This document shows, piece after piece, positions 54,079 through 61,669 of a stretch of DNA of 64,000 nucleotides (the stretch's first letter is position 1; each line of letters begins with the position of its first letter). The DNA is from Nesterenkonia sandarakina (GTDB taxonomy: Bacteria; Actinomycetota; Actinomycetes; Actinomycetales; Micrococcaceae): assembly GCF_013410215.1 (NCBI RefSeq), contig NZ_JACCFQ010000001.1, positions 186,001-250,000 on the forward strand, read 5' to 3'. Under the pieces are notes generated by a model, which did no database searches, had not been told where the DNA came from, and saw nothing but the letters and a program-made list of their open reading frames with translations. Made by a program: the position numbers and the translations under genes.

Positions 54079-54149
54079 GCACCACGCAGCGCAAACACTT
54101 CCGCCGGGCACACCCACCCGGCCCCATTGCCAAGAGAAGGGACCCGGAG

Positions 54150-55058
54150 ATGACCTCCGCACACGCACAGCCCAGCAATCCCGTGATCAGCCAGTCCAGG
54201 ATCCAGGACACCCCCGATGGCCGGATCCCCGTGGGGAAGACCATGCCCGACGAGCAGCCGATGCTCTCGGTGAAGAATCTGAAGAAGGTGTACCACACCG
54301 ACGGCGGCGACATCGAGGCGGTCAGGAACCTCACCTTTGACCTCCCCAAAGGTCAGCTGGCCTGCCTGGTGGGACCCTCAGGTTCGGGCAAGACCACGCT
54401 GCTCAAGTGCATCTCGGGCCTGATGGCGCCCAGCGCCGGGGAGGTCACCCTGCACGGGGAGAAGGTCACCGGGCCGCCGAAGTCCATGGCTGTGGTCTTC
54501 CAGGAGTACGGCCGCTCGCTCTTCCCCTGGCTGCGCGTGGCCGAGAACGTGGAGCTTCCGCTGAAGAACCAGGGCATGGACAAGTCCACCCGCAAGGACA
54601 TGGTCGCCGAGGCGCTGGAGGCCGTGGGGCTCTCCCATGTGCCGAAGTCCTATCCCTGGCAGCTCTCCGGCGGCATGCAGCAGCGCGTGGCCATCGCCCG
54701 GGCGGTGGCCTACCAGCCGGAGGTGCTGCTGATGGATGAGCCCTTCGCCGCGGTGGACGCGCAGACCCGCGCCGATCTGGAGGACCTGGTCCGGGGCGTC
54801 TGGAAGAAGCTGGGCGTCTCGGTGCTCTTCGTCACCCATGACATCGACGAGTCGGTGTACCTGGGCGAGCGGGTGATCATACTGTCCTCCTCACCGACGA
54901 TCATCCAGGAAGACGTGCTGGTGGACCTTCCGGCCGAGCGGGATCAGCTCGAGACCCGATCCTCCCAGCGCTTCGCCGAGCTGCGCCACCATGTCTATGA
55001 GCAGATTCAGCTCGCCAAGAAGGGGTTCCGGCCCGAGGACGCCGCGGCGATGACCTAG
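54150..55058 (+). CDS. ABC importer ATP-binding protein, TauB/SsuB family
   Basis: 302-residue ATPase. Walker A LVGPSGSGKTTLLKCISG, Q-loop VVFQEYGRSLFPWLRVAENV, signature LSGGMQQRVAIARAVAYQ, Walker B VLLMDEPFAAVDAQTR, switch His FVTHDIDESVYLGERVIIL. The FPWLRV block is typical of nitrate/sulfonate/taurine importers. The first 40 residues are an extra hydrophilic extension. ATG 54150 is 72 nt after the permease stop, with GAAGGG upstream; a longer frame overlaps the permease gene and is rejected. Confidence 0.92.
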   Translation: MTSAHAQPSNPVISQSRIQDTPDGRIPVGKTMPDEQPMLSVKNLKKVYHTDGGDIEAVRNLTFDLPKGQLACLVGPSGSGKTTLLKCISGLMAPSAGEVTLHGEKVTGPPKSMAVVFQEYGRSLFPWLRVAENVELPLKNQGMDKSTRKDMVAEALEAVGLSHVPKSYPWQLSGGMQQRVAIARAVAYQPEVLLMDEPFAAVDAQTRADLEDLVRGVWKKLGVSVLFVTHDIDESVYLGERVIILSSSPTIIQEDVLVDLPAERDQLETRSSQRFAELRHHVYEQIQLAKKGFRPEDAAAMT

Positions 55059-55091
55059 TCACAGCCGAGCGACCCTGGGACCGTGGGGCTC

Positions 55092-55155
55092 GGCGCAGAG
55101 TCTGGGCTCAGCCCCAGGCCCAGGCCCAGGCCCAGCCCCAGCCCCAAACCCAAGC
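55092..55155. repeat. CCCAGG-type hexanucleotide repeats after marR
   Basis: Runs of CCCAGG and CCCAGC units (about 55112-55146) between the convergent ATPase and marR genes; a simple-sequence tract without coding sense. Confidence 0.7.
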
Positions 55156-55650
55156 TCAGAAGACGATCTTGGCGAGCAGCTCGCGCAGCTGATCCCGCTC
55201 GGCCGGGCTCAGCGCCTGCAGGGTCTGCTCCTCGGCCTCCCGGGTGCGCTCGGTGGCCTGGGCGTAGAGCTCGCGGCCGGTCTCGGTGGCGACCAGGATC
55301 TTCGAGCGCCGGTCCCGCGGGTCCGATTCCCGACGGATCGCACCGCGCCCTTCCAGCACGTCGACCAGCGCCACCACCTGACTGGGATCCAGGTCCAGGA
55401 ATCCACCGAGCTCGCGCTGGGAGGGATTGGTCCCGGAGCATGCCATGGCGAGCACCGAGAAGTGCCGCACCTTCAGGTCCAGATCGGCCAGCAGCTGATT
55501 CGCCAGAGCGTTCCCGCGGCCTCTGGCGCGGGCGGTGAGGAACGCGACCTCCCGTGCCAGCGGGGACTGTCGGAAGCGCTCCTCGCTCGTCTCGGGTGTC
55601 GCGGACTTCTCGGCTGACGGGGCGGGCGCCGCGGGGGTCGAGGGGGGCAT
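55156..55650 (-). CDS. MarR family transcriptional regulator
   Basis: 164-residue winged-helix regulator. A disordered Ala/Pro/Ser N-terminus of about 25 residues; then the dimerisation helix, LKVRHFSVLAMACSG, the DNA-reading region NPSQRELGGFLDLDPSQVVALVDVLEGRGAIRRESDPRDRRSKIL with the MarR wing (DPRDRRSK), and a C-terminal helix. ATG 55650 has AGGAGA 5 nt upstream; a TTG at 55704 would add 18 residues without support. It is divergent from the SDR gene. In Rhodococcus the equivalent regulator of hydroxycinnamate genes (CouR) is a MarR protein released by the CoA thioester. Confidence 0.9.
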   Translation of the reverse strand: MPPSTPAAPAPSAEKSATPETSEERFRQSPLAREVAFLTARARGRGNALANQLLADLDLKVRHFSVLAMACSGTNPSQRELGGFLDLDPSQVVALVDVLEGRGAIRRESDPRDRRSKILVATETGRELYAQATERTREAEEQTLQALSPAERDQLRELLAKIVF

Positions 55651-55692
55651 GGATTCTCCTAGCAGCGGGTCCCGCTTCGGGGGTGGAACGGA

Positions 55693-55745
55693 TTGAGAAG
55701 ACAAATCATTGACTTTCTCAATATTATCAAGTGAGATGTATCACA
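55693..55745 (+). promoter_or_regulatory. Regulatory region of the SDR gene, with operator S2
   Basis: ATCATTGACTT (55705-55715, TTGACT as likely -35) matches the importer promoter. ATTGAGAA (55692-55699) and TTTCTCAAT (55714-55722) form an inverted repeat. S2 (55730-55745), minus strand TGTGATACATCTCACT, is a weaker relative of the 16-bp operator. The -10 is unclear. Confidence 0.5.
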
Positions 55746-55783
55746 GTAAGCATAGGCCGTGAGGTCCCACAGAAGGAGAGACT

Positions 55784-56707
55784 ATGTCGTTGCAGGACAA
55801 GGTAGCCATCGTGACCGGTTCCGGAGCGGGGCTCGGCCTGGCATATGCCCAGGAGCTCGCCGCCCAGGGCGCCGCCGTCGTCGTCAACGACGTGGACCAG
55901 GCCCATGCAGATGCCGCCGTGGCAGCCATCGAGTCCGCCGGCGGGCGTGCCGTGGCCGTGGTGGCCCCGGTGGGCTCCACCGAGACCGCCGAGCAGCTGG
56001 TCGAAGCCGCGGTGAGCAGCTTCGGCGGCCTTGACATCCTGGTCACCAACGCCGGGATCCTGCGTGACAAGTCGCTGCTGAAGATGTCAGACGATGACTT
56101 CGACGCCGTGATCAACGTCCACCTCAAGGGCACCTTCACCTGTGTGCGGGCCGCGTATAAGCACTTCAAGACCGAGGGTGTGGCCGGACGGATCGTCTGC
56201 ATCGGCTCCCCCACGGGTCAGCGCGGGAACTACGGACAGACCAACTACGCGGCGGCCAAGGCCGGCATCGTCGGGATGGTGCGCACCTGGGCTTTGGAGA
56301 TGACACGTGCCGGGGTGAGCGTCAACGCCGTGATCCCGGTGGCGGCCACCGCGATGACCAAGACCGTGCCCTACTTCCAGAAGGCCGTCGAGGCCGACGA
56401 GCAGGGTGAGCCCATGCCCGACTTCTTCCGCAAGGGCCTGGGCTTCGGCACCGCCCAGGACGCGGCCGGCGTCGTCGCGTTCCTCTCCTCCGATGCGGTG
56501 AACGGCATCACCGGCCAGGTCATCGGCGCCGGCGGAGACCGGCTGCAGGTCTGGAGCCATCCGGAACCGGTGGTTCAGGAATTCCACGACGGCGGCTGGG
56601 ACTACACCACGCTGCAGACCCAGGGGCGGGAGATCCTCCAGGCGAACCTGCAGTCGGTGGGCGAATCCATGCCGGAGCTCCCCGCCGAGCTGCAGCCCAC
56701 CAGCTAG
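55784..56707 (+). CDS. Short-chain dehydrogenase, probable 3-hydroxyacyl-CoA dehydrogenase
   Basis: 307-residue NAD(P)-dependent SDR. Cofactor motif VTGSGAGLGLAYAQ (TGxxxGxG), NAG at 89-91, catalytic Ser142, Tyr155 and Lys159 (GSPTGQRGNYGQTNYAAAKAG). The SGAGLGLAYA start and the 40-residue C-terminal extension after the Rossmann core resemble the dehydrogenase module of peroxisomal multifunctional enzyme 2, which oxidises 3-hydroxyacyl-CoA. In the proposed pathway it makes the beta-ketoacyl-CoA. ATG 55784 has AAGGAGAG 5 nt upstream. First gene of the enzyme operon. Confidence 0.9.
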   Translation: MSLQDKVAIVTGSGAGLGLAYAQELAAQGAAVVVNDVDQAHADAAVAAIESAGGRAVAVVAPVGSTETAEQLVEAAVSSFGGLDILVTNAGILRDKSLLKMSDDDFDAVINVHLKGTFTCVRAAYKHFKTEGVAGRIVCIGSPTGQRGNYGQTNYAAAKAGIVGMVRTWALEMTRAGVSVNAVIPVAATAMTKTVPYFQKAVEADEQGEPMPDFFRKGLGFGTAQDAAGVVAFLSSDAVNGITGQVIGAGGDRLQVWSHPEPVVQEFHDGGWDYTTLQTQGREILQANLQSVGESMPELPAELQPTS

Positions 56708-56751
56708 TCCACCCGCCCGCTCCACCCGAGCCCAGCAGGAGAGGTTCACCG

Positions 56752-57705
56752 ATGCGCTACCAATCCGCGATCGACGTGCACGCCATCGAGGCCGTGGACA
56801 CCCACGTCCACCTGGAGATGGACTCGGCAGGACATCGCGCGCTGCCCGAGCTGTTCTTCGAAGCCTCCGCGAAGTACTTCAAGACCGCCGAGCGCACCCC
56901 GAGCATCGATCGCATCGCGGAGCTCTACCGGTCCCACCGGATGGCCGCGGTGGTCTTCACCGTGGACGCCCGGACCCAGATGCAGCACGCGCCGAACTCC
57001 ATCGATGACCTGGTGGCGGGGTGCCTGCGCAACAACGACGTCCTGCTGCCCTTCGGCTCGGTGGACCCGCGCACCGGCCCGGCGGCGCTCATCGAGGCGC
57101 GGCGGCAGGCCGAAGAGCTCGGCGTGCGGGGGTTCAAGTTCCATCCCACGGTGCAGGGCTTCGACCCCTCGGATGCGCAGTTCTACCCGCTGTGGGAGAC
57201 GCTGCAGGAGATCGGGCTGCCGGCGATCTTCCACACCGGGCAGAACGGCATGGGGGCCGGCACGCCGGGCGGGGCTGGGTTGAAGCTGAAGTACTCCAAC
57301 CCGCTGCTGCTCGACGACGTCGCCGCGGACTTCCCAGGACTGCCGATCATCATGGCGCACCCCTCGGTGCCCTGGCAGGATGAGGCGATCTCGATCGCCA
57401 CGCATAAGTCCAACGTCTACATCGACCTCTCCGGGTGGTCCCCGAAGTACTTCCCCGAGGTTCTGACCCGCAGCGCGAACAACATCCTCGCCTCGAAGCT
57501 GCTCTTCGGCACCGACTACCCGCTGATCACCCCCGAGAAGTGGCTCGGCGCCTTCGCCGAGCTGCCGATCAAGGAGGAGTCCCGGCCCAAGATCCTCAAG
57601 CACAACGCCGTGAAGCTGCTGGGACTCGACGCCGGAACGTCCACGGAGCCCGGCAGCCGCGCCGGCTCGGTGGACGCCGCGTCCTCAGGGGTCCACGATG
57701 CGTGA
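56752..57705 (+). CDS. Metal-dependent amidohydrolase, CouO-like
   Basis: 317-residue amidohydrolase-2 (TIM-barrel) protein. Metal ligands: His18 and His20 (AVDTHVHLE), His161 (IFHTGQNG), His203 (IMAHPSVPW) and Asp255 (LFGTDYPL). Family members include decarboxylases such as gamma-resorcylate decarboxylase and CouO of Rhodococcus, where the equivalent Asp is required for hydrolytic cleavage of aryl beta-ketoacyl-CoA to aryl acid and acetyl-CoA. The neighbouring SDR, MaoC and ligase favour the CouO role. ATG 56752 has GGAGAGG upstream, 44 nt after the SDR stop. Its end overlaps the acyl-CoA dehydrogenase start by 8 nt. Confidence 0.85.
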   Translation: MRYQSAIDVHAIEAVDTHVHLEMDSAGHRALPELFFEASAKYFKTAERTPSIDRIAELYRSHRMAAVVFTVDARTQMQHAPNSIDDLVAGCLRNNDVLLPFGSVDPRTGPAALIEARRQAEELGVRGFKFHPTVQGFDPSDAQFYPLWETLQEIGLPAIFHTGQNGMGAGTPGGAGLKLKYSNPLLLDDVAADFPGLPIIMAHPSVPWQDEAISIATHKSNVYIDLSGWSPKYFPEVLTRSANNILASKLLFGTDYPLITPEKWLGAFAELPIKEESRPKILKHNAVKLLGLDAGTSTEPGSRAGSVDAASSGVHDA

Positions 57706-58894
57706 ACCGGTCACCGGCAGCGTGATCCCCTCGGACCTCTACGGCTTCGCCGAACGGCTCACCCCGGCCGAGCGCGCGGTGATCACCGAGCTGCGCGGGG
57801 TGCTCACCGAGAGGGTGCATCCGCACCTGAACGCGGCCTGGGACGAGGCGCGCTTCCCCGAGGAGATCATCGCCCCGCTGCGAGAACTGCACCTGATGGA
57901 CCCGCCCGCGCTGCGCGAGGCCGGCGAGGGAGTCCGCGAGATCTTCCTGGGCTTCCGAAACTTCGAGCTCACCCGGTGTGACATCAACGTGGCCACCTAC
58001 TACAACGCCCAGGCCAGCCTGTTCCGCACGGTCTGCACCATGGGCGGCTCCGCCGAGCAGGCCCGTGAGCTCGACGCCAAGATCGCCTCCTATGAACTCA
58101 CCGGGGTGTTCGGACTGACCGAGCCCGAGCACGGCTCCGACGTCGCCGGAGGCCTGGCCACCGCAGCCACCCAGGACCCGGAGACCGGCGACTGGACCAT
58201 CGACGGCGCCAAACGCTGGATCGGCGGCGCCACGGCGGCCGACGTCGTCGCCACCTTCGCCCGGGACACCGCAGACGGGCAGGTCAAGTGCTTCCTGGTC
58301 CCCACGCATGCCCCGGGGGTCACCATGGAGGTCATCGCTCGCAAGGCCTCGCTGCGGATCATGCAGAACGCCGAGATCACCTACCAAGGGGTCCGGGTCC
58401 CGGACAGCGCGCGGCTGCAGCGGATCAACAGCTTCTCCGACGTCGCCGGATGTCTGCGCCGGATGCGCTCCGATGTGGCCTGGATGGCCACCGGGGCGAT
58501 GGCCGGCGCCTACGAGGCCGCCCTGGCCTACGTCGCGCGCCGTGAGCAGTTCGGCCGCCCGATCGCGGGCTTCCAGCTGATCCAGGAGAAGCTCGCGCTG
58601 ATGCTGGGCAACCTGACCGCCGCACTGGGGATGGTCGTCCAGCTCACCGAGCAGCAGGCCGCCGGGATCTACCGGGACGAGGACTCGGCGCTGGCCAAGA
58701 TGTACACCGCGCTGCGGCTGCGCGAGACCGTGGCGCTGGCTCGCGAGGTCTGCGGCGGCAACGGAATCACCCTGGACACCGATGTCGCCCGCTTCCACGC
58801 CGACGCCGAGGCCATCTACTCCTACGAGGGCACCCATGAGATCAACGCGCTGATCGTGGGGCGTGCGGTGACCGGAGTAGGAGCGTTCACCTAA
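57698..58894 (+). CDS. Acyl-CoA dehydrogenase, glutaryl-CoA dehydrogenase-like
   Basis: 398-residue FAD flavoprotein that desaturates an acyl-CoA at alpha-beta. FAD/substrate blocks FGLTEPEHGSDVAGG and TGVFGLTE, WTIDGAKRWIGGAT, EVCGGNGITLD; catalytic Glu about 377 in SYEGTHEINALIVGRAVTG, the position used in the glutaryl-CoA dehydrogenase subgroup. The presence of this enzyme suggests the substrate arrives saturated (an aryl-propanoate or dicarboxylate) and is converted to the 2-enoyl-CoA before hydration. ATG 57698 overlaps the amidohydrolase stop. Confidence 0.9.
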   Translation: MREPVTGSVIPSDLYGFAERLTPAERAVITELRGVLTERVHPHLNAAWDEARFPEEIIAPLRELHLMDPPALREAGEGVREIFLGFRNFELTRCDINVATYYNAQASLFRTVCTMGGSAEQARELDAKIASYELTGVFGLTEPEHGSDVAGGLATAATQDPETGDWTIDGAKRWIGGATAADVVATFARDTADGQVKCFLVPTHAPGVTMEVIARKASLRIMQNAEITYQGVRVPDSARLQRINSFSDVAGCLRRMRSDVAWMATGAMAGAYEAALAYVARREQFGRPIAGFQLIQEKLALMLGNLTAALGMVVQLTEQQAAGIYRDEDSALAKMYTALRLRETVALAREVCGGNGITLDTDVARFHADAEAIYSYEGTHEINALIVGRAVTGVGAFT

Positions 58895-58961
58895 CCCCTC
58901 CCCTGCCCCGCAGATCTCACCGTCGAGATTTCACCTGGGCATACGTCTACCCAGATCCAAA

Positions 58962-58977
58962 TGTGACCCAGAACACA
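58962..58977 (+). promoter_or_regulatory. 16-bp operator S3 upstream of maoC
   Basis: TGTGACCCAGAACACA, 31 nt before the maoC ATG. Flanked by inverted CTGGG/CCCAG pairs (58936-58952 and 58968-58983). Confidence 0.7.
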
Positions 58978-59008
58978 CTGGGCATCACGCACCACCTCAA
59001 GGAGCAGC

Positions 59009-59482
59009 ATGACCGACACCCACACCGCCCGTACCGTCGTCTCGTTCGAGGACGCCCGCAGCATGGCCGGGACCGACCTGGGCGAGACCGACTGGCGCGA
59101 GATCACCCAGGAGATGGTCAACACCTTCGCGGACGCCACCGATGATCACCAGTGGATCCACGTGGACCCGGAACGCGCCAAGGACGGCCCGTTCGGAGCC
59201 CCCATCGCCCACGGCTTCCTCACCCTGTCCCTGATCATCCCGTTCTGGGGCGAGCTCTTCGATGTCACCGACGTCAGCACCAAGCTCAACTACGGACTGG
59301 ACAAGGTCCGGTTCACCGCGCCGGTGACCGTGGGCTCGAAGGTGCGGATGCGCGGGCGCATCAGCGCCGTGGAAGAGGTCAAGGGCGGAGGCCTCCACCT
59401 CGTCGTCGACGCGACCTTCGAGGTCGAGGGTCAGGAGCGCCCCGCGGTGGTCGCGACCTTCCTGGCCCGCTTCTACCCCTGA
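59009..59482 (+). CDS. MaoC-like enoyl-CoA hydratase/dehydratase
   Basis: 157-residue hot-dog-fold hydratase. Catalytic Asp46 and His51 in FADATDDHQWIHVDPERA, with the following GPFGAPIAHGFLTLSLI block that closes the acyl-CoA site; NYGLDKVRFTAPVTVGSKVR is typical of R-specific enoyl-CoA hydratases (PhaJ/MaoC). It should add water to the aryl-enoyl-CoA. ATG 59009 has AAGGAG 6 nt upstream. It starts a separate unit behind operator S3 and is followed closely by the two binding-protein genes. Confidence 0.92.
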   Translation: MTDTHTARTVVSFEDARSMAGTDLGETDWREITQEMVNTFADATDDHQWIHVDPERAKDGPFGAPIAHGFLTLSLIIPFWGELFDVTDVSTKLNYGLDKVRFTAPVTVGSKVRMRGRISAVEEVKGGGLHLVVDATFEVEGQERPAVVATFLARFYP

Positions 59483-59558
59483 TCCACAACCCCCGCAACC
59501 GTCACTTCACACCCACTGAGGGCCGCCGTTCTGCGACCCCGCACCTGAAGGAGCACCC

Positions 59559-60563
59559 ATGAAGAAGAACATCGCATCGATCACCGGACTCGCAGCGGTC
59601 AGCATCCTGGCTCTGAGCGCCTGCGGCTCCGGCTCCCCCTCCGGCGGGGACGAGGCCGAGAACGGCGCCGAGGCCGGCGGCGGAAACGGCGAGATGACGC
59701 AGATCACCGTCGGCGTGCTGCCGATCGCCCCCTCGGTGGGGATCTACTACGGCATCGAGAACGGCGTGTTCGAGGAGCATGGGCTCGACGTCGAGCTCTC
59801 CGACTCCAACGCCGGAGCCGCGATGCTGCCCGCCGTGAGCAACCAGCAGCTGCAGTTCGGCATCGGCAACCCGAACTCGGTGCTCAACGCCAACGACCGT
59901 GGCCTGGACATGCGGATCATCACCGGATACTCCAACTCGCTGGCCGAAGGCGATGACATCGCCGGCGTCGTCGCCACCGCGGAGAGCGGCATCGAGGACT
60001 GGGATGACCTCGAGGGCAACACGGTCTCGGTCAACGCGCTGCAGACCCAGGGCGACCTGACCATCATGGAAGCGGTGGAGCAGGCCGGCGGCGACCCCAG
60101 CGCCGTGGAGTTCTCCGAGATGCCGTTCCCCGATATGCAGGCGCAGCTGGAACAGGGCAACACCGACGCCATCTGGGTCCCCGAGCCGTTCCTGAGCAAC
60201 GCACTGGCCGACGAGGCGAACCAGCTGGTCGGCTATTCCTTCCAGGACTCGATCCCAGGCATGCCGACCATGGTGAGCTTCAGCTCCGGGGAGTACGTGG
60301 AGGAGAACCCCGAGGTCGCTCAGGCCTTCAGCGATGCCATGAACGAGTCGCTGCAGATGGCAGAGGAAGACCCCGACGGCGTCCGCGCCCTGCTCCCGGA
60401 GTTCATCGACCTGCCCGAGGAGGCGGCCGAGAACCTGCGCATGGAGGAGCTCGACGGTGAGATCCGCACCGAGCAGCTCGAGCAGGCCGGGGAGCTGATG
60501 GTGAAGTTCGACTTCATCAGCGATGAGCCCGACACCTCCACGCTGTACTTCGACGGCGAGTAG
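59559..60563 (+). CDS. ABC importer substrate-binding lipoprotein 1 (NMT1/TauA-like)
   Basis: 334-residue lipoprotein: signal peptide ending LALSACGSG with lipidated Cys22, a Glu/Gly linker, then a type-II periplasmic binding fold beginning QITVGVLPIAPSVGIYYGIENGVFEEHGLDVEL, typical of the NMT1/TauA/SsuA family. Blocks AAMLPAVSNQQLQFGIGNP and FPDMQAQLEQGNTDAIWVPEPF line the ligand cleft. ATG 59559 has GAAGGAG 6 nt upstream. It is a paralogue of the next gene; both should serve the permeases at 52259-54078. Confidence 0.9.
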   Translation: MKKNIASITGLAAVSILALSACGSGSPSGGDEAENGAEAGGGNGEMTQITVGVLPIAPSVGIYYGIENGVFEEHGLDVELSDSNAGAAMLPAVSNQQLQFGIGNPNSVLNANDRGLDMRIITGYSNSLAEGDDIAGVVATAESGIEDWDDLEGNTVSVNALQTQGDLTIMEAVEQAGGDPSAVEFSEMPFPDMQAQLEQGNTDAIWVPEPFLSNALADEANQLVGYSFQDSIPGMPTMVSFSSGEYVEENPEVAQAFSDAMNESLQMAEEDPDGVRALLPEFIDLPEEAAENLRMEELDGEIRTEQLEQAGELMVKFDFISDEPDTSTLYFDGE

Positions 60564-60584
60564 CCCCACCCACCGCACCGCGCT

Positions 60585-60622
60585 GGTGGGCGGCAGAATC
60601 TGTTCTCCTGCCGCCTGCCACC
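60585..60622 (+). terminator. Intercistronic hairpin between the two binding-protein genes
   Basis: GGTGGGCGGCAG (60585-60596) pairs with CTGCCGCCTGCCACC (60608-60622) with a small bulge. No U tract follows, so mRNA protection or partial attenuation is more likely than full termination. Confidence 0.6.
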
Positions 60623-60667
60623 GCGCCTGCGAGATACCCTGACCCCACCGCACATCGGAGAATCACC

Positions 60668-61669
60668 ATGAAACACCCCTCCCATGGGGCCTTCGCCCTC
60701 TGCGCCGTTCTCGCCCTCACCGCCTGCGGCAGCGGCTCACCCTCCGGCGACGCCGACGGCGAGCCCGCCGAGGAGAACGCCGCGGCCGACGGCGAGCTCA
60801 CCGAGGTTGAGCTCGGCCTGATCCCCATCGTCGATGTCGCTCCGATCTACCTGGGACAGCGAGAAGGCATCTTCGAGGAGCACGGCCTGGACCTGACGCT
60901 GACCCTGGCACAGGGCGGCGCCGCGATCATCCCCGCTGTCTCCTCCGGGGATATGGACTTCGGGTTCTCCAATGTGACCTCGCTGCTCATCGCGGCGGAC
61001 AACGGGCTCCCGCTGCAGACCGTCGCGGCAGGACCGCAGACCACCGGCGATTCCGAGAACGACTTCGGGGCAGTCCTGGTCAAGCCGAATTCCGGCATCG
61101 AATCCGCCCAGGACCTCGAGGGCCAGCGGGTGGCGGTGAACACGCTGAACAACATCTCCGACTCGATGATCTCCCAGGGCGTGCTCGAGGCAGGAGGGGA
61201 CCCCTCCGCCGTGGACTTCGTCGAGGTCGGCTTCCCCGACATGCTCGCCCAGCTGGAAGCCGATAATGTGGACGCCATCTTCGCCGTAGACCCCTTTGCG
61301 AGCATGGCCGACGATGAGGGACACGACAGGATCTTCGCTCCCTACGCCGACGTCGTGGAAGACCTGGGCGTGGGCACCTACTTCGCCTCCCAGCAGCTGG
61401 TCGATGAGGACCCCGAGCTGGTGGAGAGCTTCCACACCGCGGTGCGGGAGTCCCAGGCCTATGCCGAGGAGAACCCTGAGGCGGTGCGGGAGGTGCTGCT
61501 GGAGTACACCAGCATCGATGAATCCATGTTGGAGGAGATCAGCATTCCGGCTTTCCCGGAGGATGTGAACCTGGGTTCCTTGGAGGAGGTCGCGGAGATC
61601 TCTGAGCGGCATGGGCTCATCGGCGAGCTCCCCGACGTCGAGGATCTGGTCTGGGAGGGCGCCCGATGA
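60668..61669 (+). CDS. ABC importer substrate-binding lipoprotein 2 (NMT1/TauA-like)
   Basis: 333-residue lipoprotein with Cys20 in LALTACGSG. The mature start EVELGLIPIVDVAPIYLGQREGIFEEHGLDL and the blocks AAIIPAVSSGDMDFGFSN and GFPDMLAQLEADNVDAIFAVDPF align with those of the preceding protein, clearly a tandem duplication that has diverged. Two receptors for one importer would widen or tune the substrate range. Weak GGAG before ATG 60668. The stop overlaps the ligase ATG (ATGA). Confidence 0.9.
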   Translation: MKHPSHGAFALCAVLALTACGSGSPSGDADGEPAEENAAADGELTEVELGLIPIVDVAPIYLGQREGIFEEHGLDLTLTLAQGGAAIIPAVSSGDMDFGFSNVTSLLIAADNGLPLQTVAAGPQTTGDSENDFGAVLVKPNSGIESAQDLEGQRVAVNTLNNISDSMISQGVLEAGGDPSAVDFVEVGFPDMLAQLEADNVDAIFAVDPFASMADDEGHDRIFAPYADVVEDLGVGTYFASQQLVDEDPELVESFHTAVRESQAYAEENPEAVREVLLEYTSIDESMLEEISIPAFPEDVNLGSLEEVAEISERHGLIGELPDVEDLVWEGAR

